This document shows, one piece after another, positions 24,001 to 31,898 of a DNA stretch of 64,000 bases (within the stretch, counting starts at the first letter, position 1; every line of letters begins with the position of its first letter). This DNA is from Cheiracanthium punctorium (lineage: Eukaryota; Arthropoda; Arachnida; Araneae; Cheiracanthiidae). The notes under the pieces are model-generated. The model was not told the DNA's origin. It worked only from the letters and a program-made list of their open reading frames with translations, and did not search any database. Position numbers and translations under genes: made by a program. Location: positions 1,116,001 to 1,180,000 of the forward strand of contig JAWZYV010012252.1 in assembly GCA_038373885.1 (NCBI GenBank), written 5' to 3'.

Positions 24001-24048
24001 AAATGCACTCTCTTCTCCAATTGTCACTGAGCATAACAAATTCGCTTC
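1754..24048 (-). CDS. Ionotropic receptor (IR/iGluR family), gene A, partial: seven exons, both ends missing
   Basis: Predicted ligand-gated cation channel of the ionotropic glutamate receptor superfamily, acting at the plasma membrane. Proposed minus-strand exons in order: 24048-23958, 22192-22008, 14959-14684, 10278-10172, 7603-7516, 4930-4772 and 1902-1754. They join in frame (351 codons plus 2 bases). Domain order is amino-terminal-domain-like sequence, then S1 (opening RLAVNE/SPPYLTL), then M1 and the pore loop. Of the GluA2 S1 ligand contacts, Thr480 and Arg485 are retained in CITITHQR, but Pro478 is Cys. All introns have GT-AG boundaries; the first donor is the least certain. M3, S2 and M4 are not in the window. 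The 5' end is unknown. The introns are full of transposons. The divergent binding site suggests a chemosensory-type IR (inference). The family assignment is secure; ligand and subfamily are not. Confidence 0.88.
2185..2405. mobile_element. piggyBac-like MITE with TTAA target duplication
   Basis: TTAA at 2181-2184 and 2406-2409 flanks an element with inverted ends. The left end begins CACTAGAGCAGCCGGAGGGT and the right end reads AACGGCCCTTAGTG. Both ends carry GGGTCAAAATGACCC, itself palindromic. At 221 bp it has no coding capacity. TTAA duplication is the hallmark of the piggyBac superfamily; the assignment is by target site and TIR only. Confidence 0.75.
2901..3336. mobile_element. Degenerate hAT-like MITE
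   Basis: The left end CAGAGCCGTGCTTAGGGGGT and the reverse complement of the right end, CAGGGACGTTTTTAGGGTTT, match at most positions and begin CAG like other hAT-like MITEs here. The flanks share only TTCA (left TTCAGAAT, right TTCAACTG), so the target duplication is decayed. The interior is non-coding, with a TTAATTAA-rich stretch and a polypurine patch. Confidence 0.4.
4186..4318. repeat. Dispersed repeat fragment (family also near 7735-7875 and 9191-9265)
   Basis: Shared blocks include GCATGCAGATA or CATGCAGATAAAGTC followed some 50-60 bases later by GGGCACAAA, and then a tail with GCCATAGTCA or TTATAGTCA. The three occurrences are diverged and differently truncated. They look like old copies of one interspersed element that I cannot classify. 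Confidence 0.4.
4772..4930 (-). CDS. Gene A exon: S1 ligand-binding lobe, second half
   Basis: Exactly 53 codons bounded by acceptor CTTTTCAACAG and donor GAC|GTAAGT, both phase 0. It starts EADIASGCITITHQR. Glu-Ala-Asp-Ile-Ala, then Ile-Thr-x-x-Arg, then an aromatic-Ser-x-Pro-Tyr is the classic S1 signature of iGluRs and IRs. By alignment to GluA2, Thr480 and the ligand-binding Arg485 are present, while Pro478 is Cys. The exon ends NYD and joins directly to VW of the M1 exon, as in gene B. Length and both phases are identical to gene B exon 63078-63236. Confidence 0.93.
5891..6317 (+). repeat. Interspersed repeat copy 1 (direct repeat of 8077-8490)
   Basis: It aligns along its length with 8077-8490. 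Shared landmarks are a CAGTG start, GGTTCACAAAA, TATGCAGATACGACGCA, AACAATGCATGCAACT, TTTAGCTCCGAAAC or TTCAGCTCCGAAAC, ATGGATTAAC, and an end at AGAGATAAC followed by GCAAAAAAT. The copies differ by many substitutions and small gaps. I see no coding sequence and cannot name the family. Confidence 0.65.
7090..7135. repeat. Near-perfect 46-base palindrome
   Basis: A 22-base arm, TGTAATATTTATTAGCAATT plus TT, is followed by a two-base centre (GA) and the exact complementary arm. It is AT-rich, could extrude as a cruciform, and has no obvious transposon ends. Confidence 0.8.
7279..7454. mobile_element. hAT-like MITE (CAGTGGCGTAGCCA family), 176 bp
   Basis: The termini are CAGTGGCGTAGCCAG and TCTACGCACTG. 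The perfect 8-bp duplication AGTATATG occurs at 7271-7278 and 7455-7462. The internal part, including a tract resembling TATACGTGTGTGGGA and poly-G/poly-C patches, matches the elements at 41983-42154 and 32269-33948. Eight-base duplications are characteristic of hAT elements. Confidence 0.8.
7516..7603 (-). CDS. Gene A exon: S1, central part
   Basis: 88 bp, bounded by a CAG acceptor near 7604-7606 and donor GGA|GTAAGT. One base completes a codon from the preceding exon, then 29 codons begin YEIVRPPDGEWGRL and include GNWTGLIGMVARG. This is the family pattern Tyr-x-Ile, then acidic-Gly-x-x-Gly, then Gly-x-Trp-x-Gly-x-Ile-Gly-x-Val, which precedes the EADIA block. The join to 4930-4772 is phase 0. 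Confidence 0.92.
8077..8490 (+). repeat. Interspersed repeat copy 2 (direct repeat of 5891-6317)
   Basis: Second copy of the roughly 420-bp repeat. It starts at CAGTGGCGGCTACTGGGTTA and ends where the Tc1 transposase fragment begins (about 8486). The common end of both copies is GCAAAAAA followed by TSGTCSG. The abrupt junction suggests that this sequence replaced the 5' half of the Tc1 copy or recombined with it. Confidence 0.65.
8483..8956 (+). pseudogene. Tc1 transposase, C-terminal half only
   Basis: About 157 residues covering the second and third catalytic positions of the DDE domain. GDISIDWRRDLYIIRDG and LTGRRYRDEILRP are typical Tc1 mid-domain sequence. ILMDDNCRPH carries the second Asp and SPDMNPIEHVWD carries the Glu, 34 residues later (DD34E spacing). 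The DNA-binding N-terminus and the first catalytic Asp are missing, so it cannot be a working transposase. The apparent ATG start comes from the adjoining repeat. It lies in an intron of gene A on the opposite strand. It is a different subfamily from the 1,505-bp copies near 32 and 50 kb. Confidence 0.88.
8486..9188 (+). mobile_element. Tc1-like element, 5'-truncated
   Basis: Only the 3' part of a Tc1-family transposon is present: the C-terminal transposase frame and a 3' end reading ATCCTTTAATTGTTTTGAGC, then AGTG and a TA at 9189-9190. The reverse complement TACACTGCTCAAAACAATTA is a typical Tc1-type terminal repeat. No matching left TIR is seen; the roughly 420-bp interspersed repeat abuts instead. 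Confidence 0.8.
9865..9993. mobile_element. pogo/Tigger-like MITE (tentative)
   Basis: The ends CAGGGGCCGCCGCTTAATTG and, as reverse complement, CAGTGGCCGCCGCTTTATCG form inverted repeats about 26 bases long. The interior repeats AAAGCGG motifs. The right flank is TA; the left has TA two bases off. It is short and non-coding. Confidence 0.5.
10172..10278 (-). CDS. Gene A exon: start of S1 ligand-binding domain
   Basis: 107 bp between acceptor CTTTTCCAG and donor CA|GTGAGT. The 35 codons start SPPYLTLNINEDGQVKL and end EILRMIAEKIGI. Pro-Pro-Tyr, then Gly-Pro-Asp-x-Glu-Ile-Leu, is the standard opening of the IR/iGluR ligand-binding domain. The previous exon ends RLAVNE at phase 0 and the next completes Gln then Tyr-Glu-Ile, so the frame is continuous across both introns. 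Confidence 0.93.
10355..10573 (+). repeat. tRNA-derived SINE-like repeat
   Basis: A pol III-type B box GGTTCGACTCC is at 10410-10420 within CCCGGGTTCGACTCCTGGC. About 38 bases upstream is an A-box-like TGGTGGTTAGTATGCC. It ends in a G run near 10562-10573. The cloverleaf does not close properly, so this is a SINE-type derivative and not a functional tRNA gene. Confidence 0.55.
10842..11640 (-). pseudogene. Tc1-like transposase remnant, frameshifted
   Basis: Broken minus-strand frames carry LNMLPIEHVKEFFGRRLAHD near 10900-10990, which matches the Tc1 motif around the catalytic Glu (PIEHVW and LGRR). Further upstream, in another frame, is a WLFLTNPTLL-type region equivalent to FSDESxFxL around the first Asp. 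Stops and frame changes separate the pieces, so the gene is dead. It sits inside the TIRs at 10618 and 13491. Confidence 0.65.
11653..12362. mobile_element. TIR element (CTGGCC ends) with TA flanks
   Basis: The left end CTGGCCGTTCCTTTCCG and the reverse complement of the right end, CTGGCCATTCCGTTCCTTTA, are inverted copies, each flanked by TA (11651-11652, 12363-12364). It contains GTGACGTCA-type motifs and a truncated end (12092-12165) of the GGTGACCATACGTCC family. No coding sequence is seen. Confidence 0.5.
12505..12723. mobile_element. piggyBac-like MITE with TTAA duplication, 219 bp
   Basis: TTAA (12501-12504) is followed by GGTGACTATATTTTTGAACG; the other end is AGGGACGTATGGTCACC followed by TTAA (12724-12727). 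The terminal inverted repeat GGTGACTATA/GGTGACCATA is clear. The right-hand TTAA is shared with the next MITE. Confidence 0.72.
12728..13002. mobile_element. piggyBac-like MITE with TTAA duplication, 275 bp
   Basis: TTAA, then CCCATTTATGCCTAGCGTCC at the left; the right end ATCCAGGCACGAATGGG is followed by TTAA (13003-13006). The ends pair as CCCATTTATGCCTAG and CCCATTCGTGCCTGG. The CCC start next to TTAA is typical of piggyBac-type termini. It lies head to tail with the preceding element and shares one TTAA with it. Confidence 0.72.
13026..13289. mobile_element. CAGGGCCGG MITE with 7-base target duplication
   Basis: The ends CAGGGCCGGCCTAAGGGTCC and (reverse complement) CAGGGCCGGTCCAAGGGTGG pair over about 18 bases. 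CTAACGC occurs directly on both sides (13019-13025, 13290-13296). A related end (CAGGGCCGGCTGGACC) occurs inside the twin elements at 46-49 kb. It is hAT-like by its CAGGG terminus. Confidence 0.72.
14684..14959 (-). CDS. Gene A exon: linker from amino-terminal domain into S1
   Basis: 276 bp (92 codons), phase 0 at both ends, bounded by acceptor TTTTTTTTAATTTTCAG and donor GAA|GTAAGA. It begins ILSEMCDETWWLFIAEEVSR, the end of the amino-terminal domain as seen in arthropod IRs, and finishes KIIRLAVNE. The latter reads directly into SPPYLTL of the next exon; the LxVAV-x-E-x-PPY junction is the canonical entry to the ligand-binding domain. The middle third is polar and Ser/Asn-rich. Overlapping frames on both strands are non-coding. 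Confidence 0.86.
15240..15740 (+). pseudogene. mariner transposase remnant with 3' terminus
   Basis: Plus-strand frames with shifts and stops read CQNIELMAHPPCSHDFAPTD and then, in another frame, KLRGQRFSTPEEAVDAFKTH, followed by WKKYFGNWFKRIQKHIDL. These are the C-terminal mariner motifs: HPPYSPDLAPxD, which carries the third catalytic Asp, then LRGxRFSTPEEAxxAF, then WFxRxQKCIDLxG. The remnant ends in GCAACCCTCGTA, whose reverse complement TACGAGGGTTGC resembles a mariner-type terminal repeat. It is dead, in an intron of gene A. Confidence 0.72.
16155..16330 (-). pseudogene. Transposase C-terminal fragment (mariner/Tc-like)
   Basis: The minus strand reads FADIDMAELRHRIKEAIPSI and IPDLLTKVCK before a stop. 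This resembles the DDE-transposase tail pattern ELKxRIxxAIxxIxPDMLxKVWxELDYR. The rest of the gene is not recognisable. It is a short relic with nothing else to identify the family. Confidence 0.45.
17040..21660. repeat. Block of diverged palindromic AACAAAATTTTGTT repeats (at least four copies of one MITE family)
   Basis: Dozens of short motifs such as TTTTGTTGAATCAACAAAAT fill this stretch. Landmarks recur: ends like ACACTGGAAAAACTGTTTT at 17055 and its counterpart AAAATAATTTTCCCCGTGC ending at 17685; CACATATACTGAAAAAAATG at 20899 and TTTTTTTCCGTGTA ending at 21064; and an internal block with GTAAGACTAATTAAT at 17371 and 19021, related near 19624 and inverted near 20490. The copies are diverged. 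No exon of gene A is recognisable between 14960 and 22007. Confidence 0.6.
17954..17998. repeat. (TA)n microsatellite
   Basis: A run of about 22 TA dinucleotides. It explains the tyrosine-isoleucine repeat in the overlapping open frame, which is not a gene. Confidence 0.95.
22008..22192 (-). CDS. Gene A exon: amino-terminal domain segment (probable)
   Basis: 185 bp between acceptor TTATTTATTTTAG and donor CGG|GTAAAA. Two bases complete a codon, then 61 codons include GISSFIFEIPKTSFSNL and AGINHILFLQRMDKQLLQLW. Alternating hydrophobic strands with a Trp-Lys-x-Ala-Gly-Ile element resemble the periplasmic-binding-like amino-terminal domain of iGluRs. Phase 0 at the 3' end fits the ILSEM exon at 14959. 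The exon looks real; assignment to gene A is by orientation and phase. Confidence 0.68.
22390..23410 (-). pseudogene. Tc1-like transposase, heavily degraded
   Basis: Several minus-strand frames carry Tc1 landmarks in order. Near 23050-23100 is RLAERALYARRPVACLRL, equivalent to YRRLxxxGLYARRPVxC in the DNA-binding region. Near 22640-22730 is AHVFDDLLEDIIRCINWPAK followed by SPILSLIKHV, equivalent to the segment before and around the catalytic Glu. Many stops and frame changes are present. It lies within the intron between the first two recognised exons of gene A. Confidence 0.65.
23941..24048 (-). CDS. Gene A exon: most upstream candidate exon
   Basis: After acceptor TATATTTTAG the frame reads EANLLCSVTIGEESAFSTCI and on through LELNLLAY. 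Two donors are possible. GTAAGT gives an end at 23941 and phase 0, which does not join in frame to the exon at 22192. GTATAA gives an end at 23958 and phase 1, completing Cys and continuing LQNTVVLKSIA in frame. The second is preferred on frame, the first on donor strength. The sequence is consistent with an amino-terminal domain but is not diagnostic. Confidence 0.5.
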
Positions 24049-26151
24049 CTAAAATATACGAAAAATGATTTGTATATTTTGTATATATATATAGATATGT
24101 TAGTTTTAAAAATTCAACGTAACATGAAGTACTGTAGAGAGCAGGTAGTTTTCAAACGCCAGTTCGTGTAATTATACTTGTGACAGTTATTGATGCCGAG
24201 CAACATTTCGTACTGAATCTATCGCAATGACTGCATATGAAATTCTTCTAAATATATTTAAATTGCAATAGTATGTAATTATATGAAAATAAAAGTATTA
24301 ATATTGATTTTAGCTGTCGAATCAAAATGTATGAAAAACAGCTGGAATGTTTCAAGTATAGACAATCAATATTGAGTATAGGATGCATTTTAATCGATAT
24401 AGTTTCTTTTTTCTACAACATATGTTTTTCCTGTGTATTTGTTTTAATATTAATAACGTGCAGAAAACTATCAAATGCATTTGCGTTTCTTACTTTGTTT
24501 TTTAATACAATGGCTTCGTGCATCGACAATTTTGCGTTGAACCAATAACAGCCAGAAAATTATCAATATATAATGCTACACTATTATTTATTTATTTTAA
24601 TGACCATATGTGTATTTCGCACCATGTACTTTATGCATTACAAGCTGAAGTATCCTTTCTCCGCACGGAATGAGGCTTATTTTCACAATTATGATTATGT
24701 TGACAGTATAATTATAATTAATTATGCGGTTCGAACATAATGAATATATTCCACATTCACGTTAATCAGTATATGGATTTCTTTATTTTTTCCTACGATT
24801 ATCAACTTAGTGTAAAATGCAAACACTTTTCATTCACTCATTCACTTAAACAATCGAAGTAACTTTTCTGCTGCTGTAACTGAAAGATTAAAGATAAATT
24901 TCGAAAATTAAGTAATCAAAGAAACACTTTCACAATATAATAGCTCGCTATTTGTAACTGATTTCTAATTTTGTATTTTATTAACACCTCTCTTCCTCCT
25001 GCAGGTGAGTGGCGCAATTAAACTTGTGTTCGAAATTTCTTGTTGCACACATGCTTATAGCTATTTTAATACATTTCATCTTTATACATTTTAAAAGGGT
25101 AATAATTTATTTTTTAAATTTTCGTTCTTATAGTAGAAAAATCTATTGTTTGTACTTAAGTTGTTAAATTTAACAATCAAACGAAAACTGCAGTACTTTT
25201 TCTAGCTCTTACACTGGTAAAATAAATACAGCACAGTAATTACTATAGTAATAAAATATATTTTTGCCAATTAAGCTGTTATGTTCAACAGTCAAGAAAA
25301 ACTATAGTATTTTCAGAATTATCTATGGTAGAGCGCAACGCGTTTCCATCTAGAAGATGCAGTAATATTTGGCATTACCGAAATTTGGTATTACGATTTC
25401 AGAGCTATAGCCTCATAAACTGTTCTCAAATATTAATCCACTAGAAAATAAAGCCCTTTGTGGAGGCATTTACAGCGGGCGCTAGAAAAAATATTTGACA
25501 AAAATGTCTACATTCAATACATTTAATCTTTGTCCACTTAAAATAAATAACTTCATATTCTATTTTAATTATCATAGTTACCAAGGTAATATTGTTGCCA
25601 CTTAAGTTATTAAATTAATTCTAAATTCAAGGCTTCATGCAGACGATACCTGAATAATTTCAAGAAGCATTCTATGCCAACTGTTTTATTGTGTTAAAGC
25701 AATTTTCCAACGTTAAATATCTGGCAGCGGGTGGATTTTCAGATTTTTAGTAGAGCATTTTTTTCACTATATTTTTAAACGTATTTGTGCAAATTTTCAA
25801 GCCGAATGGTATTAATTTTATTGCATTTTTCAGTAAAACTTTTCATTAATCGCAAAAATTGCGACTACGGCGTCTTTGCAACAGCTCGTAACTTTTCTAC
25901 ACCGATTGAGCAATTTCCTACAATTAAAAATGGAAAAATATTGGTAAAAATCAGGAAACGGGGGGATCTTCAAATATGTAAAGTAGCGCAGATTGTTTTT
26001 TTTATATATCTTTTACAAAATTATGAAAAATTTTAAGCCTATCGCACCAACAATGTAGATTTAATTACGTTTTCCGAGCATAACTTTTTAATCTCTGCAA
26101 TGACAGTGAAAGTTTTATTTTGGAATGATACAACCGAAATTGGGACACAGT
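24049..26151. other. Non-coding stretch, no gene recognised
   Basis: AT-rich sequence with short open frames lacking recognisable domains or splice context. The 5' exons and promoter of gene A should lie at or beyond this stretch on the minus strand, but I could not identify them. Confidence 0.4.
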
Positions 26152-28763
26152 TAGGGATGGACGCGAGACGTGCGAGACGAGAATCGGGGCTGTCTCGTCT
26201 CGTCTCGCAGTGGTAAACCTGTCTCGTCTCGAGTCTCGTCTCGTCTCGCAAACACTGTGTCTCGTCTCGCGTCTCGCAAAGAAATTGCTGTCTCGTCTCG
26301 CGCGAGACGCGAGACGTCTCGCGAGTCTCGCAAAATTAAGGACTGCGATTTCGTTACCATTTTATACTAACTTATTATTGGGATTTTATTGAAAATTAAT
26401 ATTAATAATAACAATTACTTACATATAGCCACATTAGTAGATATATTAATAACTATATCAGCATATATCGGCATTTGAAGTAAAAGAAATTGAGATTTAA
26501 TCCGTATATATAATGTCACACCGAAAATATAGTATTTATTTTTATTTACCAGCTGCGTGCCCGTTCTTCGCACTGTAGTAAACGAAAATTTTCCTAACAT
26601 GAGTAATTTCAATTAATTCCAGTGATGTGGAATCTAAAATAAAAGCAAAATTATTTGACTCTTGATGTAAACTTTGCGTCATGAGTATTAACCTGGCATC
26701 ATTGCAATATAATGACTCAAAAAACTACGTCAGTGTCATTCGCAATCAGAAAAGTGAAAAGCTTAGCGGTTTGCAGAGAACTCCCGACTTTCAAAATGTG
26801 TTATTTCTACACCACACCATACTGTAGTTCTACATCATACTGTTCAAGTTGTAGCATTAAATACCTCAGACACTACATGAAATGGACAACCGTTTGTTTT
26901 AAAATAGCTGCGCACCCGCTCTTCATACGAGAAGTAGCGAATATTTTACTAAAATCATATCTGCATGAGACAAAACAGATTTTTTTTTTTTTTAAGTTCA
27001 AGTAATCTCCTCTGTTGAAATTACTGCGGGATATATTAACACAAATTAGAATTACTTATCGTTCAGTTGGTTGTAAGATAACCCTTGAAAAATTATAAAC
27101 AGAACACTTTTAGTCTTTATTAAATCTCTACTATTTACTTTAACGTCTTTCAAGTCTCTAAAATATGTGTAATTTTTATATTAATGAAAACAAGATTATA
27201 TTAACGATAATTATAATTATTTGCCTAATATTTCCAATAACATTACTGCGTGTGCATTTTTAGATTTCATTATAGTATCTCAGTTGGTTAATAGACGTCT
27301 TATTTTTTGTTTATATCTTAAATTACTGAACAGTTAATTTGTTGACGACTATCCGTTTGTACTTTTCCACAAGAATTTTTAGCGATAGTACTACAGTCGT
27401 TATGGTCGCCCTGTTTACAGAAAAATTAAACCATAATCCCCCTAATGTATATCCAGTGTGGATTTTTTTAAAAAATGAAAAGACATCTAACAGGCGAAGA
27501 TAATTTTAGAATAGGAACCCAACTGCAAGATAAAATGATGGGGAGGAAAAAAATTTATAAAAGTTTTGCAAGCCGAAGGAAGGGAAAACATGATAATATA
27601 AACGAAAAGAGAAATAGTTTTTAAAAAAATTGCTTGCATTTCTTTCCGTCCGATATTAATATATAAGAATAAAAAATGTCATTTTAATCTCTTTAAAATA
27701 GGCCAACAATAGGGATTTAACCGCCCCTAGAAAGTTGTTACCAGGGTGGGCGCCCCCCCCCCTACGCACGCCGCAACGTGCGGGAAAGTTTGAGGATAAT
27801 ATCGTACAAGGATATTTCAACCAAGGATATTCAACGATATTTCAACCTACTCAGACTAAGCATCAATGCGAATGCAAGTTGCTCTACTTCTAATCTCTCT
27901 CTGATATACCCGAAACCCGATTATCACAGGGGCAAGGGGGGGCGGTAGTCCAGTGCCCCTGAAGAAAAAGGGGGCCCGTATATATCCCGATTATCTAAAT
28001 TATAAATTCATATGTACTGAAATACTAATTGTGGGGGAAAAACTGAATTTCCTCTATAATATAGGTATTACCTAATTGTCTATCACTAGATCAAGTTAGA
28101 GATATTTTTTTGGGGGTATAAATACGATTTGATTAATGTACAAAAACTACAGTTAACTGAAATGCAATTTTCGAGTACAACAGCGGTCAAAACTGGGTTA
28201 AAATGCTTTAAAAAGGGGGGCTCAGTAAAGGGGCTTAATGCGTAAAAAAGGGGATAGTAAGGGTGGCCCCAAACTTAATGCCCCGGGCCCCGTCTAAAAG
28301 TGGTCAGATTTGAACATACCGTACCGCCTTTCCTATTTACTTTTTCGTAAAATTACGTAAATTACGTAAATTTATTATTTTTCTTTCAACTCTTCTCTGT
28401 TTTCTTTTTTTTCCGCCTCTTTCTTTATCCTCTCCTTTGTGTGTTTTGTATATCTCTCGTCTGTTCTAATTTTAAATGTTACGTGTTTGGGCGTATTGTA
28501 GAGTGCTGATAGTATACCAGGACCGAAAACGAAGGAGACGCAAGTTAAACGGTAGAGGCTTCAGGCAAATTGTCGCTTTTCAGATCGTATTTATGCGAGA
28601 CGGAAAAAAATGCGAGAAATCTCGCGCGAGACAAGACTCTGTCTCGTCTCGCGTCTCGTCCCGCAAAATATTTTCTTTCTCGTCTCGCGTCTCGTCTCGC
28701 AAAAAATGCCTGTCTCGTCTCGCGAGACAATGCGAGAATTCTCGCGTCTCGCGTCCATTCCTA
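26152..28763. mobile_element. hAT-like element with GAGACG-saturated ends, 2,612 bp
   Basis: The ends are TAGGGATGGACGCGAGACG and (reverse complement) TAGGAATGGACGCGAGACG. The 8-bp target duplication GACACAGT is perfect at 26144-26151 and 28764-28771. Each terminal 170-190 bp is packed with GTCTCG/GAGACG hexamers on both strands (26162-26332 and 28594-28757). Such subterminal repeats are known transposase-binding sites in hAT elements. The 2.2 kb interior has no transposase I can recognise, so it is probably non-autonomous. Apparent open frames in the ends are arginine/serine-rich artefacts of the motif array. Confidence 0.82.
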
Positions 28764-28800
28764 GACACAGTGAATCAGTTAGTCAGCTTGTTAGTGAATC

Positions 28801-28801
<1 letters not shown>

Positions 28802-28832
<31 letters not shown>
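28802..28832. repeat. (CT)n microsatellite
   Basis: About 15 CT dinucleotides, beginning 31 bases after the right target duplication of the preceding element. Confidence 0.95.
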
Positions 28833-28836
<4 letters not shown>

Positions 28837-30429
28837 GATCAGTATAACTATATATTAGGACTGAGTCGATGGTCAGCGTAGCTATACATGGTTACTGTTA
28901 ACTCGACGTCTTTCTGCTAAGACGTGATAGGGGAGCAAAAATGCTACAATTTTAACCTCCATATGCATGGCCGAAAATTGGTAGTTTTTCAGAAAATTGA
29001 ATTTTAAACTTTTTTCATGAATAACCCAAACTTTGACATTCAAGTGAAAAAAAAAACTCATTAAAGGGGTTTCATATTTATTTATTTTCATCGCTGAAAC
29101 TCTGACTAAGCTAACGTAATCATAAAAAGTACAAAACTACTTTTAAATTTAAATTCACAAGCCATTACAGGTATTTTTTTTTTTTTAATTCACATGTTTC
29201 CTTCAAAAGATATTATTTGTTTGAAAAAAATACGATTGCAGTTAGCGTAAAAATTGCAAATAAAATTTATCCCATTAATCAGCTATCCAAAAACCTGTTA
29301 AAGTCCATCTCATGTAATTCGTAAAGAAGGGCGAGCTTTACTTAGCGCAAGTAAAACCACTAAAGGATGCACCCACGTTCAATCTTTATGATCGTTGGTC
29401 AATCAATCAAGCTATAACCGTTGTTTAAATTTATTTTCATAGCTAGCACTCTAACTAAGCTAACGTAACCATAAGAATGTGTAAAAATACTAATGTTCAA
29501 AATTTTAATTCATGGGCTTTACATGTATTTTTTAAATTATTTATTTACATTTTCCTTTCAAAAAATGTTGTTTAAATCAAAAAATATTATTGCAGTGAGC
29601 GTACAATTTTTTTTTAATTGTCCCTCTAATCAGCTATCCAAAAACGCATTAATGTCATCTAAAGACATGTAATTCGTAAAGAAAGTTAAGTTTTACTTAA
29701 CGCAGTAAAAAATGGGAAAGGATGCGGCTTCGTTCATCGTTTTGGATCGTCGGCCAACTATTCAACGTCGATTAAGTTATCGCTGCTTTTAAGGGATTCA
29801 AAAATATTACTCCTGAACATCAAATTATGATCTTCAAACTCGTGTGTATTCTGTAATCGTGTTAATTAGTTTCGACTCAGTTTTAAGCATTTTAGTTGAT
29901 TAGCCAGATATAAACAAAACGCGCTTATACGACGCAGAGTCGAAACTATCACGACGACACAGCACATAGCCGAATGAGATTTACAATCTGATGTAGCTAT
30001 GCTTTTAAGCACGTAAAAACAGTGATAACTTGATAAGTTGACCAACGATAATAAACTATGAACGTTGGTGCCTCCTTTGGCGATTTTACCTGTACTAAAT
30101 AAAACTCTCTAACTTTCAAAAAACACCTTTCTTTATGAATTACATGTCTTTAGATGGACATTAATACGTTTTTGGATAGCTGATTAATGGAACTAATTTT
30201 ATTTGTAACTTGTTGGAGGCCCTGCCCTTCGCACGGGAATGACTGGATTTTTTATGAATGGATTTTTATATTTTGGTTTGTTATAATTACTATTTACCAT
30301 AATAAATAGATATATCAAAATGGATATCGCAAAAATATTATCTGTTGTCAATAATCATGCATATAGAATTTCATGGCGATCGTTTGAACGATGAAGAAGA
30401 TGATTCGACACAGAGCAATCTACTGTCAA

Positions 30430-31880
30430 AGTTATTGCAAAATGGATAGCATCGAAATATTCTCGTGTTCAAATATTTATGTGTACCAATTTTCATAGCA
30501 AACAGTTTAAGGTTCAAAATACGCTGCAGCGTCATCTTCTGGTGTATTAGAGTAATAATACGCTACATCGCCATCAAAGGGCGAGTTATAGCAAAATGGA
30601 TAATGCGAAAACATTCTCCATGTTCAAATATGTATGTGTACTAATTTTCAGAGCGTTCAGTTCTACAATCAAGAAATTGATTGCTGTAGTGCTATCTACT
30701 GGCGAGTTAAAGTAATAATGTGCTGCAGTGCCATCTGATGGTGAGCTACAGCCAAGTGAATACTAAAGAATATTCTCTCTGCTCAAATGTGTAAGTATAC
30801 CAATTCTTAAAGTTAATCGGCCGAACGGTTTTGAAGTTGGTGAGCTGGATCGGCATCTAGCGGCAAGTAATAGCAAAATGGATAGCGTGAAAATATTCTC
30901 CGTGCTCGAACATCTGTGTGTACCAATTTTCATCAAAACCAGTTGAACGGTATGTTCATAGCAAGCAGTTGAACGGTACAAAAAGCAAGTTATAGCAAAA
31001 CGGATGCGGCGAAAATATTCTTCGCGTTCAAACATCTATGTATACGACTTTCCATGGCGATCAGTTGAACGGTCCTGAAGTTATTGGCTTGAAGTGATAT
31101 CTAATGGCATGTTATAGCAAAATGGATAACGCCAAAATATCCTCCGTGGTTCAAATATCTATCTATCCCAGTTTTCATAGCGACCAGTTGAACAGACTTT
31201 ATATGCTGCAGCGCCATCTAGCGGTGAATTAAAGAAAGAAATTGATACGTTGCAGCATCATCTAGTGGAGAACTTAATGTAATGATGTGCTACAGCACAA
31301 TGAAGTGGCGAGTTATAGAAAAATGGATAAAACGAAAATATTCTCCGTGTTCAAGAATCTATGCATATCAATTTTCATAGAGATCAATTGTCCGGTCAAG
31401 AAGTTGGTGCGCTGCATTGCCATCTAATGGCGAGTTAAAGTTATAATGCGCTCCAGTGCTAAGTAGTAGTGAGTAACAGCTAAATGGATAGTTAGAATAT
31501 ATTGTCCTTGCTCAAATGTGTATGTACAAAATTTTTTATGGCGATTGGTCGAACGGTATAGAACTTGATGCGCTGCAGCGCCATCTATCGGAAAGTTATA
31601 GCAAAATGGATAGTGTAAAAATATTCTCCGTGTTCACATATCCACAAATAGCCAATTTTCGTCAAAATCGGTATTTTCACAGCAAGCGGCCGAACGGAAT
31701 AGAAATCAACGCTCTGTAGCGCGATCTAGCGGCAGAATATTGCAATATGGATAGTGTAAAAATATTCTACATGATCAAATATCCATACGTACCAATTTTC
31801 GTCAAAGTAGGTCAAAACCGGTATTTTCATAGCAAGCTGTTGAATAGGATTAGACGTTCTGCAGTGCCACCTGTCGGCAT
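30430..31880. repeat. Degenerate tandem repeat with recurrent GCGCCATCTAGCGG motif
   Basis: Units of variable length repeat the same three blocks: GAGTTATAGCAAAATGGATA, then ATATTCTCCGTGTTCAAAT, then CCAATTTTCATAGCGATCAG leading to TTGAACGGT and CGCTGCAGCGCCATCTAGCG. The last block recurs twelve times: 30529, 30568, 30689, 30728, 30850, 31094, 31211, 31254, 31417, 31578, 31719 and 31864 (14-base motif starts). The best copy is GCGCCATCTAGCGG at 31211. The array is inside the long-inverted-repeat element. No open frame is conserved. Confidence 0.75.
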
Positions 31881-31898
31881 CCGATACTTTAATATCAG

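Noticed and set aside
28476..28838. Arginine/serine-rich open frames (also 26151-26392)
   Set aside because: They arise from the GTCTCG/GAGACG arrays at the ends of the hAT-like element; several frames on both strands are open at once, as expected of a hexamer repeat.
30430..31880. CRISPR-like or satellite array
   Set aside because: Units are variable in length and degenerate, lie in a eukaryotic transposon, and have no spacer structure.
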